Shown here piece after piece: positions 13,357 through 18,976 of a stretch of DNA of 18,976 nucleotides (position 1 is the stretch's first letter; each line of letters opens with the position of its first letter). Source of the stretch: Thiotrichales bacterium (GTDB lineage Bacteria; Pseudomonadota; Gammaproteobacteria; JAAZVR01); the NCBI GenBank assembly GCA_018623305.1, contig JAAZVR010000007.1, positions 1 through 18,976 of the forward strand, given 5' to 3'. The translations under genes and the position numbers were made by a program. The notes under the pieces were generated by a model. That model was not told the origin of the DNA, did no database searches, and saw nothing but the letters and a program-made list of their open reading frames with translations.

Positions 13357-14424
13357 ATGTCAGAATTACAAAATGATCGTTTTTTGAGAGCTTTGTTAAA
13401 GCAACCTGTTGACCGTACACCGGTATGGATGATGCGCCAAGCAGGTCGTTACCTACCAGAATACCGCGCTTCACGTTCTGAAGCAGGTTCGTTTATGGAC
13501 TTGTGTCGCAATACTGAATTAGCGACAGAAGTGACATTACAGCCTTTAGATCGTTTCCCTGAAATCGATGCGGCGATTTTGTTCTCTGACATTTTGACCA
13601 TTCCTGATGCGATGGGTTTAGGCCTGCGTTTTGAAGCGGGCGAAGGCCCTAAATTTGACCGCCCTCTTCGCACTCAAGCGGATGTTGATAAATTGTTCGT
13701 TCCAGACATGGGTTCAGATTTGAAATATGTGATGGATGCAGTCAGCTCTATTCGCAAGGCCTTAAATGGTCGTGTCCCTTTGATTGGTTTCTCTGGTTCG
13801 CCTTGGACTTTGGCAACGTACATGATTGAAGGCGGTTCGAGCAAGAACTTCTCAATTATCAAGCGTATGATGTTTGATGAGCCTAAGATGTTGCACCAAA
13901 TTTTGGAAGTATTGGCAGATTCGGTTGCAGCTTATTTAAACGCTCAAATCGAAGCGGGTGCTCAAGCGGTTCAGTTATTCGATACATGGGGTGGCGTATT
14001 GACGACTCGTGATTACAAAGAGTTCTCTTTGAACTATATGCAACGTGTGATTTCTCAGTTGAAGCGTGAAAATGACGGCCGTAAAGTGCCTGTTATTATG
14101 TTCACAAAAGGCGGCCAAGGCTGGTTGGAAGACATGGCAGATGTCGGCGCTGATTGCTTGGGCTTGGACTGGACCATTGACATTGACAAAGCACGTGAGC
14201 GTGTCGGTGACAAAGTCGCATTGCAAGGCAACATGGATCCAAATGTGTTGTACGCTTCACCGGATCGTATTCGTGAAGAAGTGGGGTCAATCCTTGAGAA
14301 ATTCGGCACAGGTTCTGGCCATGTGTTTAACTTGGGCCACGGTATTCACCCTGAAATCAACCCTGAACACGCAGGCGCATTCTTTAAAGCGGTTGCCGAT
14401 TTGAGTCCGAAGTACCACGGGTAA
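13357..14424 (+). CDS. hemE: Uroporphyrinogen decarboxylase
   Basis: A 355-residue HemE (E. coli 354). Signature segments are WMMRQAGRYLPEYR (24-37), ILFSDILTIPDAMGLGL with the catalytic-region Asp, GFSGSPWTLATYMIEGGSS, VQLFDTWGG, LGLDWTIDI, LQGNMDP and a final FNLGHGIHPEINPEH. It removes the four acetate carboxyls of uroporphyrinogen III to give coproporphyrinogen III in cytoplasmic heme and siroheme-branch tetrapyrrole synthesis. The start at 13357 is set by AAGGGAG (13344-13350), 6 bases upstream, and by family length; an in-frame extension back to 13264 would run through the L31 terminator. A TAAAAT box (13323-13328) may be its -10, but the -35 is poor. Confidence 0.97.
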   Translation: MSELQNDRFLRALLKQPVDRTPVWMMRQAGRYLPEYRASRSEAGSFMDLCRNTELATEVTLQPLDRFPEIDAAILFSDILTIPDAMGLGLRFEAGEGPKFDRPLRTQADVDKLFVPDMGSDLKYVMDAVSSIRKALNGRVPLIGFSGSPWTLATYMIEGGSSKNFSIIKRMMFDEPKMLHQILEVLADSVAAYLNAQIEAGAQAVQLFDTWGGVLTTRDYKEFSLNYMQRVISQLKRENDGRKVPVIMFTKGGQGWLEDMADVGADCLGLDWTIDIDKARERVGDKVALQGNMDPNVLYASPDRIREEVGSILEKFGTGSGHVFNLGHGIHPEINPEHAGAFFKAVADLSPKYHG

Positions 14425-14447
14425 ATAGCTTTCAAGGCGCTCGAATC

Positions 14448-14691
14448 ACGCTTTTCTGGCTCAACATACAAGTCGCTCAAAGATAGGTACCCCTTTCCCA
14501 CTCCGGTCGCTACGCTCCGACGTCGCGGATAAAGGCGCACACTATCCGCGACGTTGATTGAGCTTTTTGAGGCGGATTGGAGTTTCTTTCTAAGCGCAGT
14601 TGGAGCAAAGCGACCTAAGCGTGAAAGAATCCCAATCTTTGAGCCAAAAAAGCTCGACTCGAGCGACTTGAACCTTGAGCCCAAAAAGCGT
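14448..14691. repeat. Nested inverted-repeat (MITE/REP-like) element
   Basis: The ends are imperfect 31-base inverted repeats: 14448-14478 pairs with 14661-14691 in three blocks, ACGCTTTT/AAAAGCGT, GGCTCAA/TTGAGCC and CAAGTCGCTC/GAGCGACTTG, 25 of 31 matching. Inside are further inverted repeats: ACGTCGCGGATA/TATCCGCGACGT (14520-14531 with 14543-14554, perfect 12); GGTCGCTACGCTCCGA with TTGGAGCAAAGCGACC (14505-14520 with 14600-14615, 13 of 16); TTCTTTC/GAAAGAA and GATTGG/CCAATC (14575-14590 with 14623-14637); and GCTCAAAGAT/ATCTTTGAGC (14475-14484 with 14635-14644). It fills nearly the whole hemE-HIT gap, has no credible gene and no obvious flanking target duplication. A non-autonomous mobile element is the best guess. 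Confidence 0.7.
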
Positions 14692-14713
14692 AGGCCAACA
14701 GTAAGGACAATCC

Positions 14714-15115
14714 ATGTTTGAATTACACCCACAATTGGATAAAGACTGCTTTGTCATTGAAGAAGGCGATAAATTTCATTTGTTGCTCCTCAACAATGCA
14801 GATTATCCATGGTTAATATTAGTGCCTCATACCGATTGTTTGGAGTTGCACCACATGGACATCGACCAGCAATTGATGTGGCTGTATAAGATACAGCAAA
14901 CTTCAATATTTATGGAAAAGCATTTCGATATCGAAAAATTGAATGTCGCGAGCATTGGCAACATGGTTCGTCAAATGCACTGGCATATTATCGGTCGTCG
15001 AGAGGATGATGCCCTTTTCCCAAATGTTGTTTGGGGTAGTCCAGCGCAGTCCACTTATTCAAAATCTCAGGTAGAAAGCATTCAGCAAGCCTGGGCACTG
15101 TATTCCAAAAAGTAA
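14714..15115 (+). CDS. HIT-domain hydrolase-like protein
   Basis: A 133-residue histidine-triad protein. The active-site strand reads MVRQMHWHIIGR with Gln87, His89 and His91, that is Q-x-H-x-H instead of H-x-H-x-H, a variant common in a proteobacterial HIT group. The following residues EDDALFPNVVWG match that group's D-x-x-x-P-x-x-V-W-G ending. HIT proteins hydrolyse nucleoside phosphoramidates, adenylyl conjugates or dinucleoside polyphosphates; substrate here unknown. LILVPH (35-39) is the usual upstream strand. AAGGA lies 6 bases before the ATG, only 16 bases past the repeat element, so its promoter probably lies in or before that element. It is followed after 11 bases by the Nif11-like gene, suggesting co-transcription. 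Confidence 0.88.
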   Translation: MFELHPQLDKDCFVIEEGDKFHLLLLNNADYPWLILVPHTDCLELHHMDIDQQLMWLYKIQQTSIFMEKHFDIEKLNVASIGNMVRQMHWHIIGRREDDALFPNVVWGSPAQSTYSKSQVESIQQAWALYSKK

Positions 15116-15126
15116 AAGGAACCGTT

Positions 15127-15345
15127 ATGTCATTTGACCAAATTCGTGAATTTTTAAGCAAAATGCAAGCAGATCCTGATTTAAAAGCACAGGTGACATC
15201 CGCTGCAACGGCTGATGATGTGGCTTTGATTGCGGCCAAGATGGGTTTCACCTTCTCAGGTGACGCTTTATTGCGTTTTTCAGGCCAGAAAGTTGAGAAA
15301 GTGACTGTGCATAAACTCAGCCCTCCAGGTGGTGATTACACCTAA
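15127..15345 (+). CDS. Nif11-domain small protein (leader-peptide-like)
   Basis: A 72-residue protein whose first 50 residues follow the Nif11 pattern: MSFDQIREFLSKMQADPDLK, then ATADDVALIAAKMGFTFSGD. This domain forms the leader of many nitrile-hydratase-like or Nif11-type ribosomal natural-product precursors, and also occurs in stand-alone proteins of unknown role. The tail VTVHKLSPPGGDYT contains Gly-Gly at 68-69, but the residues after it (DYT) are too few for a typical core peptide and no Cys, Ser or Thr-rich core is present. AAAGGAA precedes the ATG. No LanM, cyclodehydratase, radical SAM or peptidase-ABC gene is in the window, so it is an orphan. Domain call is fairly confident, role is not. 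Confidence 0.78.
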   Translation: MSFDQIREFLSKMQADPDLKAQVTSAATADDVALIAAKMGFTFSGDALLRFSGQKVEKVTVHKLSPPGGDYT

Positions 15346-15354
15346 CCTTTATGC

Positions 15355-15385
15355 TGATTGCGAATTCAACCGACATTCGCAATCA
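15355..15385 (+). terminator. Perfect 11-base hairpin after the Nif11-like gene
   Basis: TGATTGCGAAT (15355-15365) pairs perfectly with ATTCGCAATCA (15375-15385) around a 9-base loop, 10 bases after the stop codon. No T-run follows, so it may end transcription only weakly, or protect the 3' end of the mRNA instead. Confidence 0.45.
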
Positions 15386-15472
15386 TTCAAGCCATAAATA
15401 ATTTCAATCACCCAACAAATCTCATCCTTTATCATACCCCTACTTTTTATATGCTAATAACCGGGGTTTTTC

Positions 15473-16708
15473 ATGCAAAAAAATAGATGGTTAATGGCGC
15501 TTGCTGCAGTGGGCGTTCATATCTGTATCGGTTCAGTGTACGCGTGGAGCGTATACGTCAACCCAATCAAAGATTTGATGGGATGGACATTGACCGATGT
15601 CACAATCGCCTTCAGTGTTGCGATTTTCTCATTAGGCCTTTCTGCTGCCCTTATGGGTAAATTTGTCGAAAAAAATGGCCCTAAAGTTTCCGCCATTATC
15701 GCTGCCACATTATTTGGTTTAGGGACTGCAGGCTCTGGCCTTGCAATTTTCATGGAATCCAAGATGATGCTGTATTTCTTCTACGGCGTTATGGGTGGCG
15801 CTGGCCTCGGTATTGGTTACATCTCTCCGGTATCGACTTTGGTTAAATGGTTCCCAGACAAGCGTGGTTTAGCAACGGGTTTAGCCATTATGGGCTTCGG
15901 TTTTGCATCTGCTGTTTGGGGTCCAACCATTAAAATCTTGATTGGCGAAATCGGCGTTGGCTCAACCTTTGTAGTCTTGGGGATTACGTATTTCATCATC
16001 ATGTTTGCATCTGCGATGTACTTAGAAAAACCTGAAGAAGGTTACATGCCAGAAGGCTTCAAAAAGAAAGTCGAGTCAGGCGAGAAAAAAATCAAACCCG
16101 ACTTGGCAATGCTGGGTGTCGGTGAAGCCGTACGAACGCCTCGTTTCTACGGCCTATGGTTGATGCTATTTATCAACGTAACGTGTGGTATTGCCATCAT
16201 TGGCGTTGCTTCACCACTACTCCAAGAAGTGCTTGGTGTATCCGCTCTTGTCGCTGCAGCAGCTGTCGGCCTGATGGGCATCTTTAACGGAGCGGGGCGT
16301 ATTTTCTGGGCTTCATTGTCGGATTATCTAACGCGCCCTGTGGTATATATTATTTTCTTCGCCACTCAAGCAGTCGCATTCTACATGCTTCCATCCATCA
16401 CTGAAATCTTGCTATTCCAAGTAATTTTGTACTTCATCATGTCTTGCTATGGTGGTGGCTTTGCATCTATTCCAGCTTACATTGGCGACATCTTTGGCAC
16501 AAAAGAACTGGGCGCAATTCACGGCTGGATTCTTACCGCTTGGGCCGCTGCAGGTTTAGTAGGTCCATTGATTATTGCAATGGTTAAAGATGCCACAGGT
16601 TCATACTCTGAAACGCTGTATGTTTTCTCAGGCTTCTTTGGTATTGCGCTGTTAATTTCAATCGCAATGTTGATCAACATCAAATCGATTCGAAAACAAC
16701 AAGCCTAA
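15473..16708 (+). CDS. MFS transporter, oxalate/formate antiporter (OFA) family
   Basis: A 411-residue 12-helix major facilitator. It starts with MALAAVGVHICIGSVYAWSV, an OFA hallmark (H-x-x-x-G-x-x-Y-A-W-S), and has the MFS loop LMGKFVEKNGPK. After it come GIGYISPVSTLVKWFPDKRG and ATGLAIMGFGFAS, and a central cytoplasmic linker rich in Glu and Lys (about 190-215). The second half has GRIFWASLSDYLTRP and FASIPAYIGDIFGTKELGAIHG. OxlT of Oxalobacter exchanges oxalate for formate; most family members have unknown, probably monocarboxylate, substrates, so no substrate is assigned. GGGG at 15463-15466, 6 bases before the ATG, is the only Shine-Dalgarno-like sequence. The gene stands alone, with a strong terminator after it. 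Confidence 0.92.
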   Translation: MQKNRWLMALAAVGVHICIGSVYAWSVYVNPIKDLMGWTLTDVTIAFSVAIFSLGLSAALMGKFVEKNGPKVSAIIAATLFGLGTAGSGLAIFMESKMMLYFFYGVMGGAGLGIGYISPVSTLVKWFPDKRGLATGLAIMGFGFASAVWGPTIKILIGEIGVGSTFVVLGITYFIIMFASAMYLEKPEEGYMPEGFKKKVESGEKKIKPDLAMLGVGEAVRTPRFYGLWLMLFINVTCGIAIIGVASPLLQEVLGVSALVAAAAVGLMGIFNGAGRIFWASLSDYLTRPVVYIIFFATQAVAFYMLPSITEILLFQVILYFIMSCYGGGFASIPAYIGDIFGTKELGAIHGWILTAWAAAGLVGPLIIAMVKDATGSYSETLYVFSGFFGIALLISIAMLINIKSIRKQQA

Positions 16709-16725
16709 TCAATTCAATAGCCTTG

Positions 16726-16752
16726 AAAGCCCAGCTTAGCCTGGGCTTTTTT
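16726..16752 (+). terminator. Intrinsic terminator after the MFS gene
   Basis: AAAGCCCAG (16726-16734) pairs with CTGGGCTTT (16741-16749) around CTTAGC, with a run of six T to 16752. It lies 18 bases after the stop. The convergent gene ends at 16756, but on that strand the T-run is only three long, so it is mainly a plus-strand terminator. Confidence 0.92.
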
Positions 16753-16755
16753 GTT

Positions 16756-17079
16756 TCAACTCACAATTAACTGGAAAAGCTCTTTTACCTTTTCTTCATT
16801 GTGACACCCTTTCAATGAAATCTCTCCGCCTCCCGGCTTTGTAATCACAATTTGCGCGCTATTAATGCTCTCTAAGTGAGGTGAATATGTAAACCTAAGC
16901 GCGGCTTTCAAGCGTTTTGCGTACAGCTCAACCAATCCTTTCAAACGATGCAACTTAGGATTTGATGGATGAATCTTCAAACAAATACTGTAACGTTGCT
17001 CAAGATGCTGACGTGGATCAAAGGGAATCAAACCTACTGGCGCTTGGTCGTATTGTTCATTAAATGGGATAAATTGCAT
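16756..17079 (-). CDS. Hypothetical 107-residue protein
   Basis: Not recognised. It is a soluble, slightly basic protein with no signal peptide or membrane segment. It starts MQFIPFNEQYDQAPVGLIPF, has a Pro/His-rich middle (KIHPSNPKLHRLKGLVELYAK), and ends with a compact pattern: strand AQIVITKPGG, strand EISLKGC, then helix NEEKVKELFQLI. That strand-strand-helix end resembles the repeat unit of TATA-binding-protein-like folds, but this is only a pattern match. GAGGA lies about 7 bases before the ATG, which supports translation. It is a lone minus-strand gene between the MFS terminator and the divergent YqaA-like gene. Confidence 0.6.
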   Translation of the reverse strand: MQFIPFNEQYDQAPVGLIPFDPRQHLEQRYSICLKIHPSNPKLHRLKGLVELYAKRLKAALRFTYSPHLESINSAQIVITKPGGGEISLKGCHNEEKVKELFQLIVS

Positions 17080-17170
17080 TACTTTGTCCTCATGCGTTTG
17101 CCTTGAGGCTATTTCATGCTTTCACTTGGCAGAACCAAGAGAGCAAAGTTGAAAAAATAATGGAGTTATA

Positions 17171-17611
17171 ATGCCGTTTATGGATTTTCTAATCGACTGG
17201 GGCTATCTAGGCCTTTTCACCGCGGCGTTTTTAGCGGCAACGCTACTCCCATTAGGCTCTGAAATTATCTTGGTTGGCCTGATACAAACCGAACTCTCGC
17301 CGATAGGATTAGTCGGAGTGGCCACTGCGGGAAATGTATTGGGGTCTCTTACCAACTACGCTTTGGGGTTTTGGTTAGGCAAGGCCATAATCGCGAAATG
17401 GCTCAGAATGACAGATAAAGATTTTGAACACGCTGAGAGTCGATTTAGAAAATATGGACTCGGTGCCCTTTTGCTGGCTTGGGTACCCATTATCGGGGAC
17501 CCTATAACGGTGATCGCTGGGATACTGCGCGTATCGATCGTTTGGTTTTTGATTTTAGTGACGTTAAGTAAATTAGGCCGATATGCCGTCGTTGCTTATT
17601 TATCGATCTAG
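17171..17611 (+). CDS. YqaA/DedA-family membrane protein (VTT domain)
   Basis: A 146-residue inner-membrane protein with about four hydrophobic segments. Family features: LPLGSEIILVGLIQ (27-40, with the conserved Glu), GNVLGSLTNYALGFWLGK (55-72), and a C-terminal LAWVPIIGDPITVIAGILR, where G-D-P and the G-x-L-R turn match the YqaA branch of the DedA/SNARE-associated family. DedA relatives act in membrane homeostasis, proton-linked transport or lipid-carrier recycling; the role of YqaA is not established. GGAG lies 5 bases before the ATG at 17171; a second ATG three codons later is less well spaced. It is divergent from the 107-residue gene. Confidence 0.88.
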   Translation: MPFMDFLIDWGYLGLFTAAFLAATLLPLGSEIILVGLIQTELSPIGLVGVATAGNVLGSLTNYALGFWLGKAIIAKWLRMTDKDFEHAESRFRKYGLGALLLAWVPIIGDPITVIAGILRVSIVWFLILVTLSKLGRYAVVAYLSI

Positions 17612-17627
17612 CGATTTAAAAAAGCAA

Positions 17628-17870
17628 TTAACCAAAAACCGGTAAGAAAGACTCACGATTCAAAGAATGCATATTCGAATTAACAAAATAATTAGAATCA
17701 GAACGCAAGCTCGTCATTTGCTGTTCATGCGCTTCTGTCTTAGCCTGCAAAGCTTGTTGGTTGAGATTTACCATCAAAGTCGTCACACCGCCAACGGTAA
17801 AATCGACGTTTCGACCTTTCATTGATTCCATGTTTTCAATTGCTTGATATGCTTGTATGCCCGCTTTCAT
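17628..17870 (-). CDS. Small hypothetical protein
   Basis: An 80-residue protein, not recognised. It has no signal or membrane segment and is rich in Gln, Asn, Ser and Met (MKAGIQAYQAIENMESMKG, TTLMVNLNQQALQAKTEA, then SNYFVNSNMHSLN). It could be largely helical with a disordered tail. The ATG at 17870 is preferred over an in-frame TTG at 17882, since a GGGGTGG Shine-Dalgarno-like run (17880-17874 on the minus strand) lies just before it. That run lies in a hairpin with CCCC at 17906-17903, which may limit translation. It is located downstream of rlmJ (112 bases) on the same strand. Coding status is moderately supported by start signal and uninterrupted frame only. Confidence 0.5.
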   Translation of the reverse strand: MKAGIQAYQAIENMESMKGRNVDFTVGGVTTLMVNLNQQALQAKTEAHEQQMTSLRSDSNYFVNSNMHSLNRESFLPVFG

Positions 17871-17981
17871 AATCCACCCCAATAGAAGTTAGTTCTATAT
17901 TAGGGGCTTAACCTAAAAGCAGCTAGATTGAGAAAGATTGTTTTTTTTAAAAGAAGGATGAATTACCACACCCCTTAAAAA

Positions 17982-18827
17982 TTACTCAGCGACCAGCTGC
18001 TCTAGGCGATAATTCGCGCCATCAGATTGCGATAAACGCTCGGCCAACCAAGGCAACGTTTCTTGAAGAGTGGTTTTCAATGTCCACGGAGGATTAATCA
18101 ATATCATGCCCGAAGCCGTCATACCACGCGCACCTGTATCAGGCTCAACCGCTAACTCAGCCAATAGCACATCGCGAATATCGGACTCTTTCAGCGCCTT
18201 TTCAACCGCATTCATACGACCGCGCTCAACCACAGGATACCAAAGCAAGAAAGTCGCACCCGGCATACGCTTATAGCCTTCTTTCAAGGCCTTAACCACG
18301 ACATCATAATCCGCTTTGATTTCATAAGAAGGGTCAATCAAGACAATCGCGCGCTTTTGCACCACAGGCAGTTGCGCGTTCAGGCCTTTGAATCCATCCG
18401 AATTTTCAACCGTCACACGACGGTCTTGTTTAAAATTCTCAACCAAGCGTGGATAATCCGACGAATGCAATTCGTACAAACGCGCCTTGTCATTTCGACG
18501 TAGGCCTTGCATCGCAAACCAAGGCGAACCTGGGTAATATTTCAGCTGATTCTTACCCCGATTGGCTTCACGCACTAAATCAACATAAGGCTGCAAGGCC
18601 TCAGGCAAATCATCTGCGCTCCACAAACGCTCAATACCGTCAACATACTCTTGCGTTTTCTGCGCAGAATCCCCTTGCAGCGAATAAAAACCCGCCCCCG
18701 CATGCGTATCCAAATAAACAAAGGGCTTATCTTTGCGCGTGTAATACTCAACACACTCAGTCAAAACAAAATGTTTCAATACATCCGCGTGATTGCCCGC
18801 GTGATAAGCATGACGATAACTGAGCAT
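17982..18827 (-). CDS. rlmJ: 23S rRNA (adenine-2030 N6)-methyltransferase RlmJ
   Basis: A 281-residue protein (E. coli 280) with the hallmark start MLSYRHAYHAGNHADVLKH. The SAM-binding motif is VYLDTHAGAGFY (37-48) and the catalytic motif IV reads LIDPSYE (163-169) where E. coli has DPPYE; a DPSY form is still compatible with N6-adenine methylation. Other family segments are YPGSPWFA (98-105), LYELHSSDYPRL, FLLWYPVVE and SGMILINPPW. It methylates A2030 of free 23S rRNA during ribosome assembly. It starts 3 bases after the stop of the upstream minus-strand gene, so it is co-transcribed with it. Confidence 0.95.
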   Translation of the reverse strand: MLSYRHAYHAGNHADVLKHFVLTECVEYYTRKDKPFVYLDTHAGAGFYSLQGDSAQKTQEYVDGIERLWSADDLPEALQPYVDLVREANRGKNQLKYYPGSPWFAMQGLRRNDKARLYELHSSDYPRLVENFKQDRRVTVENSDGFKGLNAQLPVVQKRAIVLIDPSYEIKADYDVVVKALKEGYKRMPGATFLLWYPVVERGRMNAVEKALKESDIRDVLLAELAVEPDTGARGMTASGMILINPPWTLKTTLQETLPWLAERLSQSDGANYRLEQLVAE

Positions 18828-18830
18828 AAA

Positions 18831-18976
18831 TTACTTCGGCGTAAATTCAGAAGGCATTGACACATCGCCACCTTCAAACAAGAATTTTTCCATTTCTTCG
18901 TTCAAAAATGCGCGCGCTTTTGGATCCAAAGACGACAAACGATATTCGTTAATCAAAATTGTTTGCTGAGCCATCC
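18831..18976 (-). CDS. C-terminal end (or whole small gene) of an unrecognised protein
   Basis: The frame is open from the right edge to the TAA at 18833-18831. An ATG at 18974 would give 47 residues: MAQQTILINEYRLSSLDPKA and so on, ending FEGGDVSMPSEFTPK. Only two bases are visible upstream, so it cannot be told whether that ATG is the start or an internal Met of a longer gene. The text is helical and charged, without membrane segments. It lies 3 bases before rlmJ. Confidence 0.5.
   Translation of the reverse strand, partial: MAQQTILINEYRLSSLDPKARAFLNEEMEKFLFEGGDVSMPSEFTPK

Noticed and set aside
14346..14732. 128-residue minus-strand frame across the end of hemE and the palindromic element
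   Set aside because: It lies opposite hemE and through inverted repeats, with no recognisable domain and no ribosome site; a chance frame.
15127..15345. Complete RiPP biosynthetic cluster
   Set aside because: No modification, protease or export gene is adjacent; neighbours are a HIT protein and an MFS carrier.

Overview
The window looks like a piece of chromosome from a gammaproteobacterium. Rho, thioredoxin, UvrD, HemE, RlmJ and the OFA-type MFS carrier all read as gammaproteobacterial, the base composition is moderate, and single-base stop/start overlaps are frequent. The gene set would fit a Thiomicrospira/Thiomicrorhabdus-like sulfur oxidiser, but that is an inference from general resemblance, not a placement. 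No prophage, transposase, tRNA, rRNA or CRISPR array is visible.

Layout. Positions 1-2833 (minus strand) carry uvrD, an ABM-domain monooxygenase-like protein and a tRNA acp3U transferase (TapT/DTW family, cut by the window edge). Positions 3004-5470 (plus) carry trxA, rho and an ElyC/SanA-like membrane protein; rho has a G-free pyrimidine-rich leader, and a textbook intrinsic terminator lies inside the start of the ElyC-like gene. Positions 5515-8753 (plus) form an apparent metal-uptake operon: a small His-rich exported protein, a very His-rich outer-membrane barrel, a ZnuA-type binding protein and a ZnuB-type permease, with no ATPase gene. Positions 8735-9366 (minus) hold a ribbon-helix-helix/MazF toxin-antitoxin pair whose toxin end overlaps the permease end. 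Positions 9432-12703 (minus) form a run of exported or lipid-anchored proteins: a DUF5666-like lipoprotein with GFGGTG repeats, a DUF6502-like protein, a tiny secreted protein, and a DUF2202 ferritin-like lipoprotein whose reading frame is broken. Positions 12849-13296 (plus) carry a Cys-less (type B-like) L31 gene with a strong promoter, a structured leader and a terminator. Then come hemE, a ~244-bp nested inverted-repeat element (14448-14691), a HIT-domain protein, an orphan Nif11-like peptide, an OFA-family MFS carrier, an unknown 107-residue protein (minus), a YqaA/DedA-type membrane protein, a small unknown protein (minus), rlmJ (minus) and the end of one more minus-strand gene.

How the genes fit together. 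Most of the window is housekeeping (repair, redox, termination, heme, ribosome). The least explained parts are the ATPase-less metal cluster, the minus-strand secreted/lipoprotein run with its paired operator-like palindromes, the nested palindrome after hemE, and the RNA-level signals around rho and L31. No database search could be run; family names rest on motifs recognised by eye.
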